A program made the translations under genes and the position numbers. Under the pieces are notes generated by a model. The model searched no databases. It saw nothing but the letters and a program-made list of their open reading frames with translations, and had not been told where the DNA came from. 64,000 nt of DNA. Source: Bifidobacterium pullorum subsp. gallinarum. Lineage in GTDB: Bacteria; Actinomycetota; Actinomycetes; Actinomycetales; Bifidobacteriaceae. Positions 1-9,417 of this stretch are shown one piece after another (the first letter of the stretch is position 1; every line of letters starts with the position of its first letter). The stretch is from positions 310,001-374,000 of the forward strand of contig NZ_JGYX01000005.1 in the NCBI RefSeq assembly GCF_000741215.1. Direction: 5' to 3'.

Positions 1-1
1 C

Positions 2-130
2 TGCATAACCGACGCCATCGGCTTGCGCAACGAGCTGCGCCGTCCGTCGGTGCTGGCCACGCTGGCGGGGCTTGGCGCCGCCGCGTTGGTCGGCGTCGCT
101 GCGATGATTACCCGCCTGTTCAAACGCTGA
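2..130 (+). CDS. C-terminal end of a membrane-anchored protein (5' end outside window)
   Basis: The reading frame is open from the window edge and ends in TGA at 128-130, giving about 42 residues. An amphipathic stretch (IGLRNELRRPS) is followed by a hydrophobic Ala/Gly/Val/Leu segment of about 20 residues and a short basic end (RLFKR), which looks like one C-terminal membrane span. It converges on the next gene, whose stop begins one base later. The family cannot be identified from this fragment. Confidence 0.5.
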   Translation, partial: CITDAIGLRNELRRPSVLATLAGLGAAALVGVAAMITRLFKR

Positions 131-769
131 TCACGGGAAGAGGCTCACGCCTCGGCGGGCCATGCAGTACGCGTTGCCCAGCCAGGTGTGACGGGAGTTG
201 GGCCAGACCGCGCCCAGACGCGGGGCGTTCTGGCTCATCCAGATGCTGGGCACGCGGCCGTCGGCGCTGCGCGACCCCAGCAGGTTGAAGCCATTCTTCT
301 CCAACAGCCATTCCGGATGTTGGGTGGCGATGGCGAGCCCCTCCTCCAGGGTGAGCGGTAGTCGCTCGTCGGAGTCGATGAGTTTGCGCGCCACGTCGGG
401 TTCGCGGTTGATGTAGCAGGTGCCGGTGTGTGGTTCGACCACCAGGTAGAACGGCCCCTCGGGTGGGGTGAACCCGTCTTGCGGCAGGAAGCTGGCGATG
501 TCGCGCGGGGGCATGGTGGTGAATCCGGCCATGCGGTTGATGCTGGTCCGGGCGATCAGCGATTCCGGGGAGACCAGCTCGCGTGTGGGGATCAGAAGGA
601 TGTCGCTACCCAGATCGCTGTGTTCCAGCGCGGCGATCAGCGGCTGCGCGAGCGCGCGGAACGCGTCCTCGCTCATGTCGGCCACGTCCGCATATCCCAA
701 CGCCACAATACGGTCGAGCTGCCTCGACGCCTCTTCCGATGCCTTCGACATGCCTCCAGTATTCCACAT
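131..769 (-). CDS. DUF5701-like conserved hypothetical protein
   Basis: About 212 residues, soluble, with no signal peptide or membrane segment. The C-terminal half (TLEEGLAIATQHPEWL, then GRVPSIWMSQNAPRLGAVWPN) resembles the actinobacterial DUF5701 family as I remember it; function is unknown. Three ATG starts lie close together at 790, 769 and 751. I chose 769 because a GGGAG precedes it at good spacing; at 751 the GGAGG sits too close. It is convergent with the gene fragment to the left and divergent from asd. The family name is from memory and moderately sure; the coding call is solid. Confidence 0.7.
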   Translation of the reverse strand: MWNTGGMSKASEEASRQLDRIVALGYADVADMSEDAFRALAQPLIAALEHSDLGSDILLIPTRELVSPESLIARTSINRMAGFTTMPPRDIASFLPQDGFTPPEGPFYLVVEPHTGTCYINREPDVARKLIDSDERLPLTLEEGLAIATQHPEWLLEKNGFNLLGSRSADGRVPSIWMSQNAPRLGAVWPNSRHTWLGNAYCMARRGVSLFP

Positions 770-868
770 GCCCGCTCCCACGGCCAGCATGTGGAAAAGG
801 GCGAAAACGAAGTTCCCGCCGTCTCCTACAATGAGGGCACGTCATCCCCACGATTCCAGAGGTGAGAT

Positions 869-1963
869 ATGTCCGAAAAACTCAAGGTCGGCATCATCGG
901 CGCGACCGGTATGGTCGGCCAGCGTTTTGCGACGCTGCTTGACAATCATCCGTGGTTCGAGGTGACCACGCTCGCCGCATCCGCCCATTCCGCAGGCAAG
1001 ACCTACGAGCAGGCCGTGGGCGGCCGGTGGAAGATGGAGACGCCGATGCCGGCGGCCGTCAAGGACATGATCGTGCGGGACGCCGAGGATGTGGAATCGG
1101 TGGCCGCCGACGTGGATTTCGTATTCTCCGCCGTGAACATGCCGAAGGACGAGATCCGCGCGCTGGAGGAGCGGTACGCCAAGACCGAAACCCCGGTGGT
1201 CTCCAACAATTCCGCGCACCGCTGGACACCGGATGTGCCGATGGTGGTGCCGGAGATCAATCCGGAGCATTACGAGGTCATCAAGTACCAGAAGGCCCGT
1301 CTGGGCACCACGCGCGGGTTCATCGCCGTCAAGCCCAACTGCTCCATCCAGGCGTATACGCCGGCGTTGGCGGCCTGGCGCGAGTTCGAGCCGCGCGAGG
1401 TGGTGGTGAGCACGTATCAGGCCATCTCCGGCGCGGGCAAGACCTTTGCCGATTGGCCCGAGATGGAGGGCAACATCATCCCGTTCATCTCCGGCGAGGA
1501 GGAGAAAAGCGAGCGCGAGCCGCTGCGGGTCTTCGGCCATGTGGACGAGTCCAGGGGGCAGATCGTGCCGTTCGACGGGCCGCTGCGCATCACCTCGCAG
1601 TGCATCCGCGTACCCGTGCTCAACGGCCACACCGCCACGGTGTTCATCAACTTCGGCAAGAAGCCGTCCAAGGACGAGCTGATCGACCGTCTGGTCAACT
1701 ACACGTCCGAGGCGTCACGTCTGGGGCTGCCGCATGCGCCCAAGCAGTTCATCCAGTATCTGACCGAGGACGACCGTCCGCAGGTCCGCCTTGACGTGGA
1801 CTATGAGGGCGGCATGGGCGTGTCCATCGGCCGTCTGCGTGAGGATACGCTGTTCGACTTCAAGTTCGTGGGTCTGGCCCATAACACGTTGCGCGGCGCT
1901 GCGGGCGGCGCGTTGGAGAGCGCCGAGATGCTCAAGGCGCTGGGCTATATCTCCGCCAAGTAG
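869..1963 (+). CDS. asd: Aspartate-semialdehyde dehydrogenase
   Basis: 364 residues. It reduces aspartyl phosphate to aspartate semialdehyde with NADPH, the branch step to lysine/diaminopimelate, threonine and methionine. The N-terminal dinucleotide-binding motif GATGMVGQRF is at residues 10-19, the catalytic cysteine sits in KPNCSIQAYTP (about residue 155), and the substrate-binding NGHTA motif is near 250. The length fits the longer, yeast/archaeal-like Asd branch rather than the roughly 340-residue proteobacterial form. GAGGTGAG lies just before the ATG. It faces the aspartokinase genes, so both enzymes of the entry to this pathway are side by side, separated by a strong hairpin. Confidence 0.96.
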   Translation: MSEKLKVGIIGATGMVGQRFATLLDNHPWFEVTTLAASAHSAGKTYEQAVGGRWKMETPMPAAVKDMIVRDAEDVESVAADVDFVFSAVNMPKDEIRALEERYAKTETPVVSNNSAHRWTPDVPMVVPEINPEHYEVIKYQKARLGTTRGFIAVKPNCSIQAYTPALAAWREFEPREVVVSTYQAISGAGKTFADWPEMEGNIIPFISGEEEKSEREPLRVFGHVDESRGQIVPFDGPLRITSQCIRVPVLNGHTATVFINFGKKPSKDELIDRLVNYTSEASRLGLPHAPKQFIQYLTEDDRPQVRLDVDYEGGMGVSIGRLREDTLFDFKFVGLAHNTLRGAAGGALESAEMLKALGYISAK

Positions 1964-1976
1964 GTCGGTATGCTGA

Positions 1977-2013
1977 GGCGGGAGGCAGTGGCTGCCTCCC
2001 GCCGTTCTGTTTC
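1977..2013. terminator. Intrinsic terminator between convergent asd and aspartokinase genes
   Basis: An 11 bp perfect stem (GGCGGGAGGCA at 1977-1987 pairing with 1993-2003) with a 5-base loop is followed on the plus strand by GTTCTGTTTC. It sits 14 bases after the asd stop and just beyond the stop of the minus-strand ACT gene, so it can serve both directions, best for asd. Confidence 0.85.
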
Positions 2014-2029
2014 GGGGAAACCGACCGGT

Positions 2030-2596
2030 TCAGCGACCGGTGCCGCCGTAGACCACGGCCTCCACCTGATCGGCGTCCAGTCCATAGGCAGTGTGCAGGG
2101 CGCGCACCGCGTCGTCGAGCTCCGGCAGCGGCACCAGGGCGGCGATGCGGATCTCGGAGGTAGAGATCATCAGCACGTTGATGCCATGGTCGCTCAGCGC
2201 GTTGAAGAACTTGGCCGCCACGCCCGAATGTGTCTTCATGCCCACGCCGACCACGGCCACCTTGCCGACGTTGTTGTTGATCTCGAACGCCTGATAGCCC
2301 AGTTCGTCCTGCTTGACCTCCAGCACCTCCTGCACGCTGCGCACCGTGGTCTCCGGCACGGTGAAGGAGATGTCGGCGGTGCCGGTGGAGGCGCCGGCCT
2401 GCACGATCATGTCCACGTTCACGCCGGCCTCCGCCAGCTGGGTGAACACCTTGGCCGCCATGCCCGGCTCGTTCGGCACGCCGCGCAGCGTGGCCAGCGA
2501 CTCGGTGCGGTCGTGCGCCACGCCGGAGATGACCGGGGCCTCCGGGCCCAGGTCGGGGAACAGATCGCCCATGGACTTGTTGTCATTCTCGTTCAT
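2030..2596 (-). CDS. Aspartokinase regulatory subunit (two ACT domains)
   Basis: 188 residues made almost entirely of two ACT-like repeats: SLATLRGVPNEPGMAAKVFTQLAEAGVNVDMI (about 33-64) and VAVVGVGMKTHSGVAAKFFNALSDHGINVLMIS (about 113-145). These match the C-terminal regulatory half of LysC that binds lysine and threonine for feedback control. The residues before the first ACT domain carry no kinase motif. It has its own ATG with an AAGGCGG-like Shine-Dalgarno sequence, 30 bases after the stop of the catalytic gene, so this is a true two-gene arrangement. In Corynebacterium the same module is an in-frame internal start of one lysC gene. Confidence 0.9.
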   Translation of the reverse strand: MNENDNKSMGDLFPDLGPEAPVISGVAHDRTESLATLRGVPNEPGMAAKVFTQLAEAGVNVDMIVQAGASTGTADISFTVPETTVRSVQEVLEVKQDELGYQAFEINNNVGKVAVVGVGMKTHSGVAAKFFNALSDHGINVLMISTSEIRIAALVPLPELDDAVRALHTAYGLDADQVEAVVYGGTGR

Positions 2597-2626
2597 TGGT
2601 CCGCCTTATCCGATGATGGGTTGTTG

Positions 2627-3391
2627 TCAGTCGATGTTGGGAAGCGTGCGGGGGTCCACGCCGTCCGGCACCACCAATGTGCCGGGCCGGTGGGAGAAGG
2701 AGCTGCGCACATGCAGCGGCATCATGAACCGCTGCGCGTATTCCACGCAGCGCAGGGCCAGCACCTTGGACCCGCAGGACGCCATCTCGGTGATCGAGTC
2801 GTAGTCGATGACGGGGATGCGGCGGGCCGTCGGCACGATGCGCGGATCGGCGGTGAAGATGCCGTCCACGTCGGTGTAGATCTCGCAGATGTCGGCGCCC
2901 AACGCCACGGCCAGCGCCACGGCGGAGGTGTCGGAGCCGCCGCGACCGAGCGTGGTGGCGTCGCCGCCCTCGTTGACGCCCTGGAAGCCGGCCACGATCG
3001 CCACGCTGCCCTTGTCCAGGGCGCGCTGCACGCGGTCGGGCTTGACGGCCTTGATGTGGGCGGCGCCGAACTGGGCGTCGGTCATGAATCCGGCCTGCGA
3101 CCCGGTGAACGAATAGGCGTGGGAGCCGGCCGCATGGATGGCCATGGCCAGCAGGCTCATCGAGATGCGCTCGCCCGCGGTCATCAGCATGTCCATCTCG
3201 CGCGACGGCGGGTTGGAGTCGATGCTGAGCGCCTGGTCGATCAGATCGTCGGTGGTGTCGCCCATGGCGGAGACCACCACGGCCACGTCATGACCGGCGT
3301 TCTTCGTTTCGATGATGCGCCGCGCGACGCGCTTGATCGAATCCGTGTCGGCCACCGAGGAGCCGCCGTACTTCTGCACGATAAGAGCCAC
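2627..3391 (-). CDS. lysC: Aspartokinase catalytic subunit
   Basis: 254 residues, only the amino-acid-kinase domain. It phosphorylates aspartate, the first step to lysine, threonine and methionine. [11 protein letters not shown] near the start is the signature ATP/aspartate motif; the C-terminal half has [13 protein letters not shown] and [15 protein letters not shown]. The chain stops right after the kinase domain (DPRTLPNID), where an undivided LysC would run on into its ACT domains; those are in the next gene. It lies downstream of recR in the same direction with a 196-base gap, in which I see no clear signal. The catalytic and regulatory products probably form a complex. Confidence 0.94.
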   Translation of the reverse strand: MALIVQKYGGSSVADTDSIKRVARRIIETKNAGHDVAVVVSAMGDTTDDLIDQALSIDSNPPSREMDMLMTAGERISMSLLAMAIHAAGSHAYSFTGSQAGFMTDAQFGAAHIKAVKPDRVQRALDKGSVAIVAGFQGVNEGGDATTLGRGGSDTSAVALAVALGADICEIYTDVDGIFTADPRIVPTARRIPVIDYDSITEMASCGSKVLALRCVEYAQRFMMPLHVRSSFSHRPGTLVVPDGVDPRTLPNID

Positions 3392-3587
3392 AGTTGGTCC
3401 AATCCTCTTCTTCCAATACCGCCCACGATTCTACGCAAGCGCCACGATTATATGGACGTCGCGACGGCGCGGACCGCACCAAGACCACGATGCGGGCCGC
3501 GAGCGCCCGTATACCGGGCAGTACCGGGATGCCCGGCAATCCATGGATGACGGTCATCGGACAACACACGGCGGCCGCGGTGCGGGC

Positions 3588-4193
3588 TCACGCCTCCCGG
3601 CGACCCTCCAATGCGCGGCCCAGCGTGATCTCGTCGGCGTATTCCAGATCGCCGCCGACCGGCAGGCCGCTGGCCAATCGCGTGACGGTGATGCCGGACG
3701 GACGCAGCAGCGCGGACAGGAACCGCGTGGTGGCATCGCCCTCGATATTCGGGTTGAGCGCCAGGATGACCTCGTGCACGCCGCCGTCTTCCTTCAGCCG
3801 TTCCAGCAGTTTGGGGATGTTCAACGATTCCGGCCCCACGCCGGCCATCGGGTTGATCGCGCCGCCCAGCACGTGGTACAGGCCGCGGAACGTGTGCGTG
3901 CGCTCGATGCTCATGACGTCCTTGACCTCCTCGACCACGCAGATCACACCGCGGTCGCGCCGCGGATCCGCGCAGATCGGGCAGGGGCTCGATTCGCAGA
4001 CGTTGCCGCACACCTCGCAGAACCGCACCTTGGTCTTGACCTCGTCGATCGCGTCGATCAGGTTCTGCGATTCCTCGTCGGAGGCCGACAGCAGGTAGAA
4101 GGCGATGCGCTGCGCGCCCTTCGGCCCGATGCCGGGCAGTTTGGCGAACGCGTCGATCAGACGCTGGATCGCGCCGTCATACACCAGTGCCAT
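3588..4193 (-). CDS. recR: Recombination mediator RecR
   Basis: 201 residues, normal RecR length. It loads RecA at gapped DNA in the RecFOR pathway. An N-terminal helix-hairpin-helix ([20 protein letters not shown]) is followed by a four-cysteine zinc finger ([16 protein letters not shown], about residues 57-72) and a TOPRIM domain containing [13 protein letters not shown] strong GAGAGGAG precedes the ATG. It follows dnaX by 46 bases, the usual dnaX-recR pairing, so the two are likely co-transcribed. Confidence 0.96.
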   Translation of the reverse strand: MALVYDGAIQRLIDAFAKLPGIGPKGAQRIAFYLLSASDEESQNLIDAIDEVKTKVRFCEVCGNVCESSPCPICADPRRDRGVICVVEEVKDVMSIERTHTFRGLYHVLGGAINPMAGVGPESLNIPKLLERLKEDGGVHEVILALNPNIEGDATTRFLSALLRPSGITVTRLASGLPVGGDLEYADEITLGRALEGRREA

Positions 4194-4239
4194 CGTCGCA
4201 CTCCTCTCCGTTCCCGTCCGTGGGGACCACCGCGTCGAT

Positions 4240-6699
4240 TCAGTTCGACCCGTGCTTGGACGGCTGGGCGTTCTTCGGGTTCTTCGGGTCGTCCGCGGCG
4301 AATTCCTCGACCTTCTTGACCTCGAAGATCTTCGAGAGCTCCTCGACGCTCAGCGCGGCGGCCGTGCCCAGCGATTCGTCGCTCAGCGAGTATTCGTCCT
4401 CGTCCGGATCGACCTGGGGTCCGGATGGTTCGCCGGGGCCGGCGGTCTCGGCCGCGTGCGCATCGAATCCGCCTGCGGCCGGAACAGCCGACCACGGATC
4501 GTCCGCGGTGGCATCCGAGGCCGCGCCCGCAAGGAAATGCCGCTCATGGCCCGCAGCCGGCTGCGACGCCTGCCGTGGGGCCGGTGACGTCTGCGATACG
4601 CCCCCGTCCAGCACGGCCTCCGATGCCTGCGGCGCCGGCAGCGGATGCGCCCAGGGATCGTCGTCATCGCTCAGGTCGGGAACCGCGACATGCTTACGCG
4701 GGGACGACATCGGTGGTACGGGCGTGATCGGCGTCATCCAGGGGTCATCATCGTCCGGCGACTCCGCGTTGAAGACGGGCGACGATGCGACCGGGTGCGA
4801 CGGGGTTCCTCGGTGCCCGGGTTCGTCGGATTCGGAGGGCTCCTCGCCATCGTGAGCCGCGTGGCTCCCCGGTTCGGCCGCGGCGCGACCGGCGGTCATG
4901 GCCGCCGTGCTGGCCGCTGCGGCCTCGGCCTTGGCCATGAGGATCTGCGTCTTCACCTGCTTGACCTGTTCGGGGCTCAGACGCTTGATGGGCACCACGT
5001 GTTCGCCGTTCGCGGCCACGCCCGTGGGCGCGATCATCGTATGCGCGCCGAAGGTGCGGCGCACTTCATCCAACACCACATTGGCGGCCTTCTTGCCGCC
5101 GTGCTCCGCATCGGTGGCCACAGCCAGCGAGAACGCGTGCTGGCTCAGCGCGCTGTCGAAGGTCATCGACAGCCGCCCCTTGCCGGAGGCGTCCACGGCG
5201 TAGGAGACGGTCGGCACCTTGCCGTGATCCACGTACTCGCGAATCTCCCCGGGCAGCGCCGCCAGCACGGCCTCCCACTTCTGCTCCGGCGTGCGCGCGT
5301 CGGGTTGCCGCGGTTGTTCCGCAGCGGGTTGCGCGGCCGGCTGCGAAGTGCCGGCCGGTCCCTGGTGCCCGGCCACGGCATCGGACGACGCGCCCGCGAC
5401 GGGACGCTGCGCCGCCGTGGCGGCACCCTCCTGCGGGGACGCCGTGGATGCGCTCGGGACACTCGCCGGCTGAGGCTTCCGATTGCGCGCGGCACCGACG
5501 AACCCGACGTGGGGCGCGGGCTGGGACGCCGTCTGACCGGCGGCCTCCGCGGAACCGGATGATTGCGGGGCGGCGGACGCGGCCGGCACGAATCCCTGCT
5601 CACGGCCGGCCAGCAGTCGCGCGGCCAGCAGCTCAAGCCGCATGCGCGGCGAGGTGGCGCCGGACATCGACCCCAACGTCGTGTTGATCATCTCGGCCAT
5701 CGCCGTCAGCTCCGGCAGACTCAGCGCGGCGGCCTGACGATGCAGACCATCCATATCCGAGGCGGCGTCGTCGCCCAGCACGTGTTCGGCGCGTTCACCA
5801 CCCAACGTGAGCACCAGCAGATCGCGGACGCGAGCCAGCAGATCCTCCACGAACCGGCGTGGATCGAACCCGCCGATCACCACCTTCTGCACCACGCCGT
5901 ACAATGCCTCGCCGTCCTTGGCGATCACCGCGTCGACGGCTTCGCCGATCAGCTCCTCCGGCGTGAACCCCAGCAGCGCCACGGCCGAATCATAGGGGAT
6001 CGCACCGTCCACGGCGCCGACCATCAGCTGGTCGAGCACCGACAGCGTGTCACGCATGGAACCGCCGCCCGCACGCATGGCGAGCTTGAGCACGCCAGGC
6101 TCGGGCCTGATGCCCTCCTGCTCGCAGATGCGTTCCAGGTACGGCCCCATGACCTCCTGCGGCACCAGCCGGAACGGATAATGATGGGTGCGCGACCGGA
6201 TGGTGCCGATGACCTTCTCCGGTTCGGTGGTGGCGAAGATGAACATCACATGCTCGGGCGGCTCCTCCACGATCTTCAGCAAGGCGTTGAAGCCCTGCGG
6301 CGTGACCATATGCGCCTCGTCGAGGATGAAGATCTTGTACCGGTCGCGCGCGGGGGCGAAGCCGGCGCGTTCGCGCAGTTCACGGGCATCGTCCACACCG
6401 TTGTGGCTGGCCGCGTCGATCTCCACCACGTCGATCGACCCCGGGCCGCCGGTGGCCAGGTCCTTGCAGCTTTCGCATTCGCCGCACGGATGCGACGTGG
6501 GGCCCTGCGCGCAGTTCACGCAACGCGCCAGGATGCGGGCGGAGCTAGTCTTGCCGCAGCCGCGCGGCCCGGAGAACAGATAGGCGTGGGTGAGCTTGCC
6601 CTGGTCGAGGGCGCGCATCAGCGGCACCGTGACCTGGTCCTGGCCGATCACGCCGTCGAAGGTGTCCGGACGATACCGCCGATACAGTGCGAGTGCCAT
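4240..6699 (-). CDS. dnaX: DNA polymerase III subunit gamma/tau
   Basis: 819 residues from the start at 6699 ([14 protein letters not shown]), which has AAAGGCAGG upstream; an in-frame start at 6798 would add 33 residues that do not look like DnaX. The clamp-loader ATPase has Walker [11 protein letters not shown] near residue 45, a zinc-binding group CVNC...CGECESC, Walker B ILDEAHM and the sensor region SRTHHYPFR. From about residue 380 the protein becomes a long Ala/Pro/Gln/Ser-rich linker, then ends in an acidic tail, typical of actinobacterial tau. I saw no A-rich slippery heptamer that would make the short gamma form, so only tau may be produced. Confidence 0.94.
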   Translation of the reverse strand: MALALYRRYRPDTFDGVIGQDQVTVPLMRALDQGKLTHAYLFSGPRGCGKTSSARILARCVNCAQGPTSHPCGECESCKDLATGGPGSIDVVEIDAASHNGVDDARELRERAGFAPARDRYKIFILDEAHMVTPQGFNALLKIVEEPPEHVMFIFATTEPEKVIGTIRSRTHHYPFRLVPQEVMGPYLERICEQEGIRPEPGVLKLAMRAGGGSMRDTLSVLDQLMVGAVDGAIPYDSAVALLGFTPEELIGEAVDAVIAKDGEALYGVVQKVVIGGFDPRRFVEDLLARVRDLLVLTLGGERAEHVLGDDAASDMDGLHRQAAALSLPELTAMAEMINTTLGSMSGATSPRMRLELLAARLLAGREQGFVPAASAAPQSSGSAEAAGQTASQPAPHVGFVGAARNRKPQPASVPSASTASPQEGAATAAQRPVAGASSDAVAGHQGPAGTSQPAAQPAAEQPRQPDARTPEQKWEAVLAALPGEIREYVDHGKVPTVSYAVDASGKGRLSMTFDSALSQHAFSLAVATDAEHGGKKAANVVLDEVRRTFGAHTMIAPTGVAANGEHVVPIKRLSPEQVKQVKTQILMAKAEAAAASTAAMTAGRAAAEPGSHAAHDGEEPSESDEPGHRGTPSHPVASSPVFNAESPDDDDPWMTPITPVPPMSSPRKHVAVPDLSDDDDPWAHPLPAPQASEAVLDGGVSQTSPAPRQASQPAAGHERHFLAGAASDATADDPWSAVPAAGGFDAHAAETAGPGEPSGPQVDPDEDEYSLSDESLGTAAALSVEELSKIFEVKKVEEFAADDPKNPKNAQPSKHGSN

Positions 6700-6844
6700 G
6701 GCCGCCTGCCTTTCACATCCCCGTGCCGCCGTTGTCGATTCTTGTAGTGTGTTCACATTACCCCACCGATGGGAACGGGCCACGGCGAAGACCCTCATCC
6801 ATACGCGCTGTCATGCGGAGGCTCGCCGCCGAACACGGCGGCCG

Positions 6845-7906
6845 TCAGCAGACGAATTCGCCGGTCAGCGAATCACGGCCGTCGCGGCGGATGACCACCG
6901 AGGACCGATCATCCAGCCGGCGCAGCTGCTGATCCGCGACCGCCGGGGGCACCAGCACGCGCAGCGCCCGGTCCATGGCCGTCACCCTCACCGGCAGATC
7001 ACCCACGTATTCGCCGTCCGCCATCAGCATGGGCGGCATCGGGTATCCCTCGATGTGGGAGATCTCCACTTCGCGGACGCGGCGCCATCCGAACAGCGGG
7101 TGGGCAAGCAGCCGGCCGTTGTAGACGTTCGGCACGATCCGCGCGAGCTCCCCGAGCTTGGGCATGTGGTCGAGCCACACCAGGTCCAGCAGCCCGTCAT
7201 CGAAACTCGCGTACGGGCAGACCTCGATGCCTCCGCCGATATGCCGCGAGTTGGCCACAGTCAGCAGCGGCGAGACGATGTCCCGCTCATCCACACGGCC
7301 GTCGGCCAGCACGGCACGGACATGGTATCCGTATGCCTTGAGCCGGGTCAGTTCCACCGCCACGGCGGCCAGGTACCGCAACGACCCGTTCGGCAGATGC
7401 GAATGGTTCGCCCGATCGTTGATGCTGGCGTCCACCCCGCAGGACAGCATGCCCGCATAGTAGCGGTCGATGGACGCGGATTCGCCGATGCCGGTCACAT
7501 GCCCCATGTCCACATCAAGGGACGTGCCGCATGCGATCGCGCCCACAATGCCTTCGACCGCCGTCTCGATACGGTTCACCGGCAGCTCCAGTCCACGGGC
7601 GAAGTCGTTGCCAGACCCCACCGCCACGATGCCCAACGGCTTGCCGCTGCCTCCGATGGCGTTGGCGCCGAGCGCGATCATGCCGTCGCCGCCCACCACC
7701 ACCAAGGCATCATAGAGTTCCGCGTGCTGCCGCGCGTTCGCCAACGACTCCTCGAAGCTGCCGCCGGTCAGATCCATGACGGCGAAGCCGTACCGTTCGC
7801 CCTCCCGGCCCAGCAGGTCGAACGCCCGCTCGTAGGCTTCCTCGCCATGACCCTTATCCGCGATGGGGTTGCCGATGCATGCCACCGTTCCGATCGTTTC
7901 TGCCAT
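6845..7906 (-). CDS. Diacylglycerol/lipid kinase family protein
   Basis: 353 residues. It matches the DAGK catalytic fold shared by YegS and actinobacterial lipid kinases: an N-terminal P-loop-like IGNPIADKGHG, the nucleotide-binding VVVGGDGMIALGANAI at about residue 75, GIVAVGSGNDFARGL around 100, and C-terminal lipid-kinase strands (DGEYVGDLPVRV). Such enzymes phosphorylate diacylglycerol or related lipids with ATP at the membrane. It has no membrane segment. The gene lies between dnaX and the tad genes in the same direction, 145 bases after dnaX. The exact lipid substrate cannot be told. Confidence 0.88.
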   Translation of the reverse strand: MAETIGTVACIGNPIADKGHGEEAYERAFDLLGREGERYGFAVMDLTGGSFEESLANARQHAELYDALVVVGGDGMIALGANAIGGSGKPLGIVAVGSGNDFARGLELPVNRIETAVEGIVGAIACGTSLDVDMGHVTGIGESASIDRYYAGMLSCGVDASINDRANHSHLPNGSLRYLAAVAVELTRLKAYGYHVRAVLADGRVDERDIVSPLLTVANSRHIGGGIEVCPYASFDDGLLDLVWLDHMPKLGELARIVPNVYNGRLLAHPLFGWRRVREVEISHIEGYPMPPMLMADGEYVGDLPVRVTAMDRALRVLVPPAVADQQLRRLDDRSSVVIRRDGRDSLTGEFVC

Positions 7907-7947
7907 ACCGTCACCTTATCCGATACCGGTGGTTCCACGCCAGTGTT

Positions 7948-8358
7948 TCACGGAATGTCGCACCGTTGCGGACCGGCACGGGATCGCCGTTCCACCCACG
8001 CCGCCACGGGAACGCCCGTGGGCGATCGGATCGTCACCGTCACATCCTCATCCTCGATGGTGCAGGACTCCAGCTGCGTATCCTGTGCGGAGGCGATTGT
8101 CCGCGCCGCCGCGCATGGGTCGGCGCCGCCCTCCAACAGCATCCGCGCCGCGGATACCGCGGCCGTGTCGGCCACGCCACGCGCCTTCGCCCCGGCGATC
8201 AGCACGGCGCCTCCCGCCGCAAGCGCCCCCATCAGCAGGGCGACCACCAGGATCAGCATGACGCCGGCCACCGTGCCCGACCCCTCGTCGCAATCGCCCC
8301 AACCGCGGCCACGACGCCACTTTCGTTCAACGGCCATGTATTTCGATTCGTCCACCAT
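7948..8358 (-). CDS. TadF/Rv3654c-like pseudopilin of the tad locus
   Basis: 136 residues from the ATG at 8358, which has AAAGGGG upstream (a GTG at 8364 is possible). After a charged N-terminus, DEGSGTVAGVMLILVVALLMG forms one membrane helix preceded by a Glu, the TadE/TadF pattern. The rest (DTAAVSAARMLLEGGADPCAAARTIA, then an antiparallel beta-like tail) fits the Rv3654c family of actinobacterial secretion neighbourhoods. It is the last gene of the tad block and probably a minor pilin of the Flp pilus. Confidence 0.82.
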   Translation of the reverse strand: MVDESKYMAVERKWRRGRGWGDCDEGSGTVAGVMLILVVALLMGALAAGGAVLIAGAKARGVADTAAVSAARMLLEGGADPCAAARTIASAQDTQLESCTIEDEDVTVTIRSPTGVPVAAWVERRSRAGPQRCDIP

Positions 8359-8403
8359 CAACACCCCTTTCCATCATCCACCGGATCGGCAGCGGCAACG
8401 CTG

Positions 8404-8838
8404 TCACTGTGCGACGCCGGTGGCCTCAGCCGTCACCACAGTGGGCAGCACACCCAGCGGATCAGGGATGACCGGGCAGGACACCGTGACGCTCACCGCT
8501 TCGCTGCCATACGTCACCGACACCGACGAGTCCGCTCCGGCCACAGCCTGGGCGGCTCCGACCGGGTCCGACTCGTCACCGGCGACGACGATCTCGCGAA
8601 CGGCAACGGCCGCCGCATCCTGACAGCTCATCGATACCGTCACCGTACGGGCGAGCGCGATCAGTACCACGGCAACCAAGATGACGGCGGGGAGCACCAC
8701 CGCGAATTCCGCGGTGACCGCTCCCTCATCCGCCGCCAGACGCCAGCCCCGCCACAGTCGATGGTTGCGCCGACGTTGCCCAGCGACTCCGAAGCGAATC
8801 CGCCAGGCACCACGCCGCCGATTCATCCGCTGGCTCAT
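8404..8838 (-). CDS. tadE: TadE-like minor pilin
   Basis: 144 residues. A basic N-terminus of about 37 residues precedes EGAVTAEFAVVLPAVILVAVVLIAL, the classic TadE motif (Glu at +5 of a G-x-x-x-x-E site before one hydrophobic helix). The distal part has two cysteines and a beta-rich look. The ATG overlaps the stop of the upstream pilin gene in ATGA, so translation is coupled. TadE is processed by a prepilin peptidase and needed for Flp pilus assembly; no such peptidase gene lies in this window. Confidence 0.88.
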   Translation of the reverse strand: MSQRMNRRRGAWRIRFGVAGQRRRNHRLWRGWRLAADEGAVTAEFAVVLPAVILVAVVLIALARTVTVSMSCQDAAAVAVREIVVAGDESDPVGAAQAVAGADSSVSVTYGSEAVSVTVSCPVIPDPLGVLPTVVTAEATGVAQ

Positions 8839-9119
8839 GCCACGTTCAACGCCTGCTTGACGATATCCGTCAGCAGGTTCTTCACCGTTCCGGATTTGAG
8901 AATCGCGACCAGCAGCGCCGCGAATCCGGTGGCCGCCACCAACACCACCGCGTATTCGGCGGTGGCCGCGCCCTCCTCCGGCTCCGCCGTCAACGTTCTC
9001 ATCCGTGCGTCCAACAGGCAGATCCCGCGTTCCGCCCGCTCACGCCATCCCGCCACGCGTTCGCGCAACGGCACCGATATGCCGGTCCTCGCGCCGATGG
9101 CATCCGTCTGCTTGCTCAT
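8835..9119 (-). CDS. DUF4244 Flp-type pilin
   Basis: 94 residues. A basic leader of about 45 residues is followed by EEGAATAEYAVVLVAATGFAALLVAIL, the Flp pilin signature with the conserved Glu-Tyr pair, and a short amphipathic end (LTDIVKQALNVA). This matches DUF4244, which occupies the same place (Rv3656c) in the mycobacterial tad locus. AAGGGGAC precedes the ATG. It heads the downstream half of the pilus genes, 298 bases after tadC, so it probably has its own promoter. It is the likely major fibre subunit. Confidence 0.88.
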   Translation of the reverse strand: MSKQTDAIGARTGISVPLRERVAGWRERAERGICLLDARMRTLTAEPEEGAATAEYAVVLVAATGFAALLVAILKSGTVKNLLTDIVKQALNVA

Positions 9120-9417
9120 GATGTCCCCTTACGTAGTAGTGCGCCCGATCGGATGACCGGGTGCACACCACTATGGACCACAACGGATTCCGGCGCCATG
9201 GCATCCGGGCAATGTGGTCGAACGATACCGGGTTATCCACACCCCGGGCATGTCGTCCACCGATATTGTGGACGGATGGCTCATACCCAGGAACCGCATT
9301 CGCCGCCGTAGTGCCAATCACTAGGCACGGCCCATGGGAATAACCGGCGGCTCCGACATCCGCCATCATCAGGATGAACCGCGTGGCGCGTTCCACGGAA
9401 GCCGCCACAATGGCGGG
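9120..9417. other. Intergenic region upstream of the pilin gene
   Basis: 298 bases without a convincing gene between tadC and the pilin gene. It holds one copy of a ~55 bp element also found upstream of the cpaE-like gene. Short open frames here lack ribosome sites and family resemblance. It most likely carries the pilin promoter. Confidence 0.6.
9207..9262. promoter_or_regulatory. Element A: tad-flanking direct repeat containing a DnaA-box sequence
   Basis: About 55 bp nearly identical (roughly six mismatches) to 12562-12618. The shared core includes AATGTGGTCGAACGAT, CCGGGTTATCCACACC and TCCACCG. TTATCCACA at 9233-9241 equals the consensus DnaA box. One copy precedes the pilin gene, the other the cpaE-like gene, in the same orientation. 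Co-regulation of the two blocks is inferred. Confidence 0.7.

Noticed and set aside
1970-3550. A 526-residue plus-strand open frame
   Set aside because: It lies opposite the aspartokinase genes and is rich in His, Arg, Gly and Val, the typical antisense shadow of GC-rich codons; no ribosome site or family match.
4240-6699. Programmed frameshift in dnaX
   Set aside because: I looked for an A-rich slippery heptamer after the ATPase domain and saw none.
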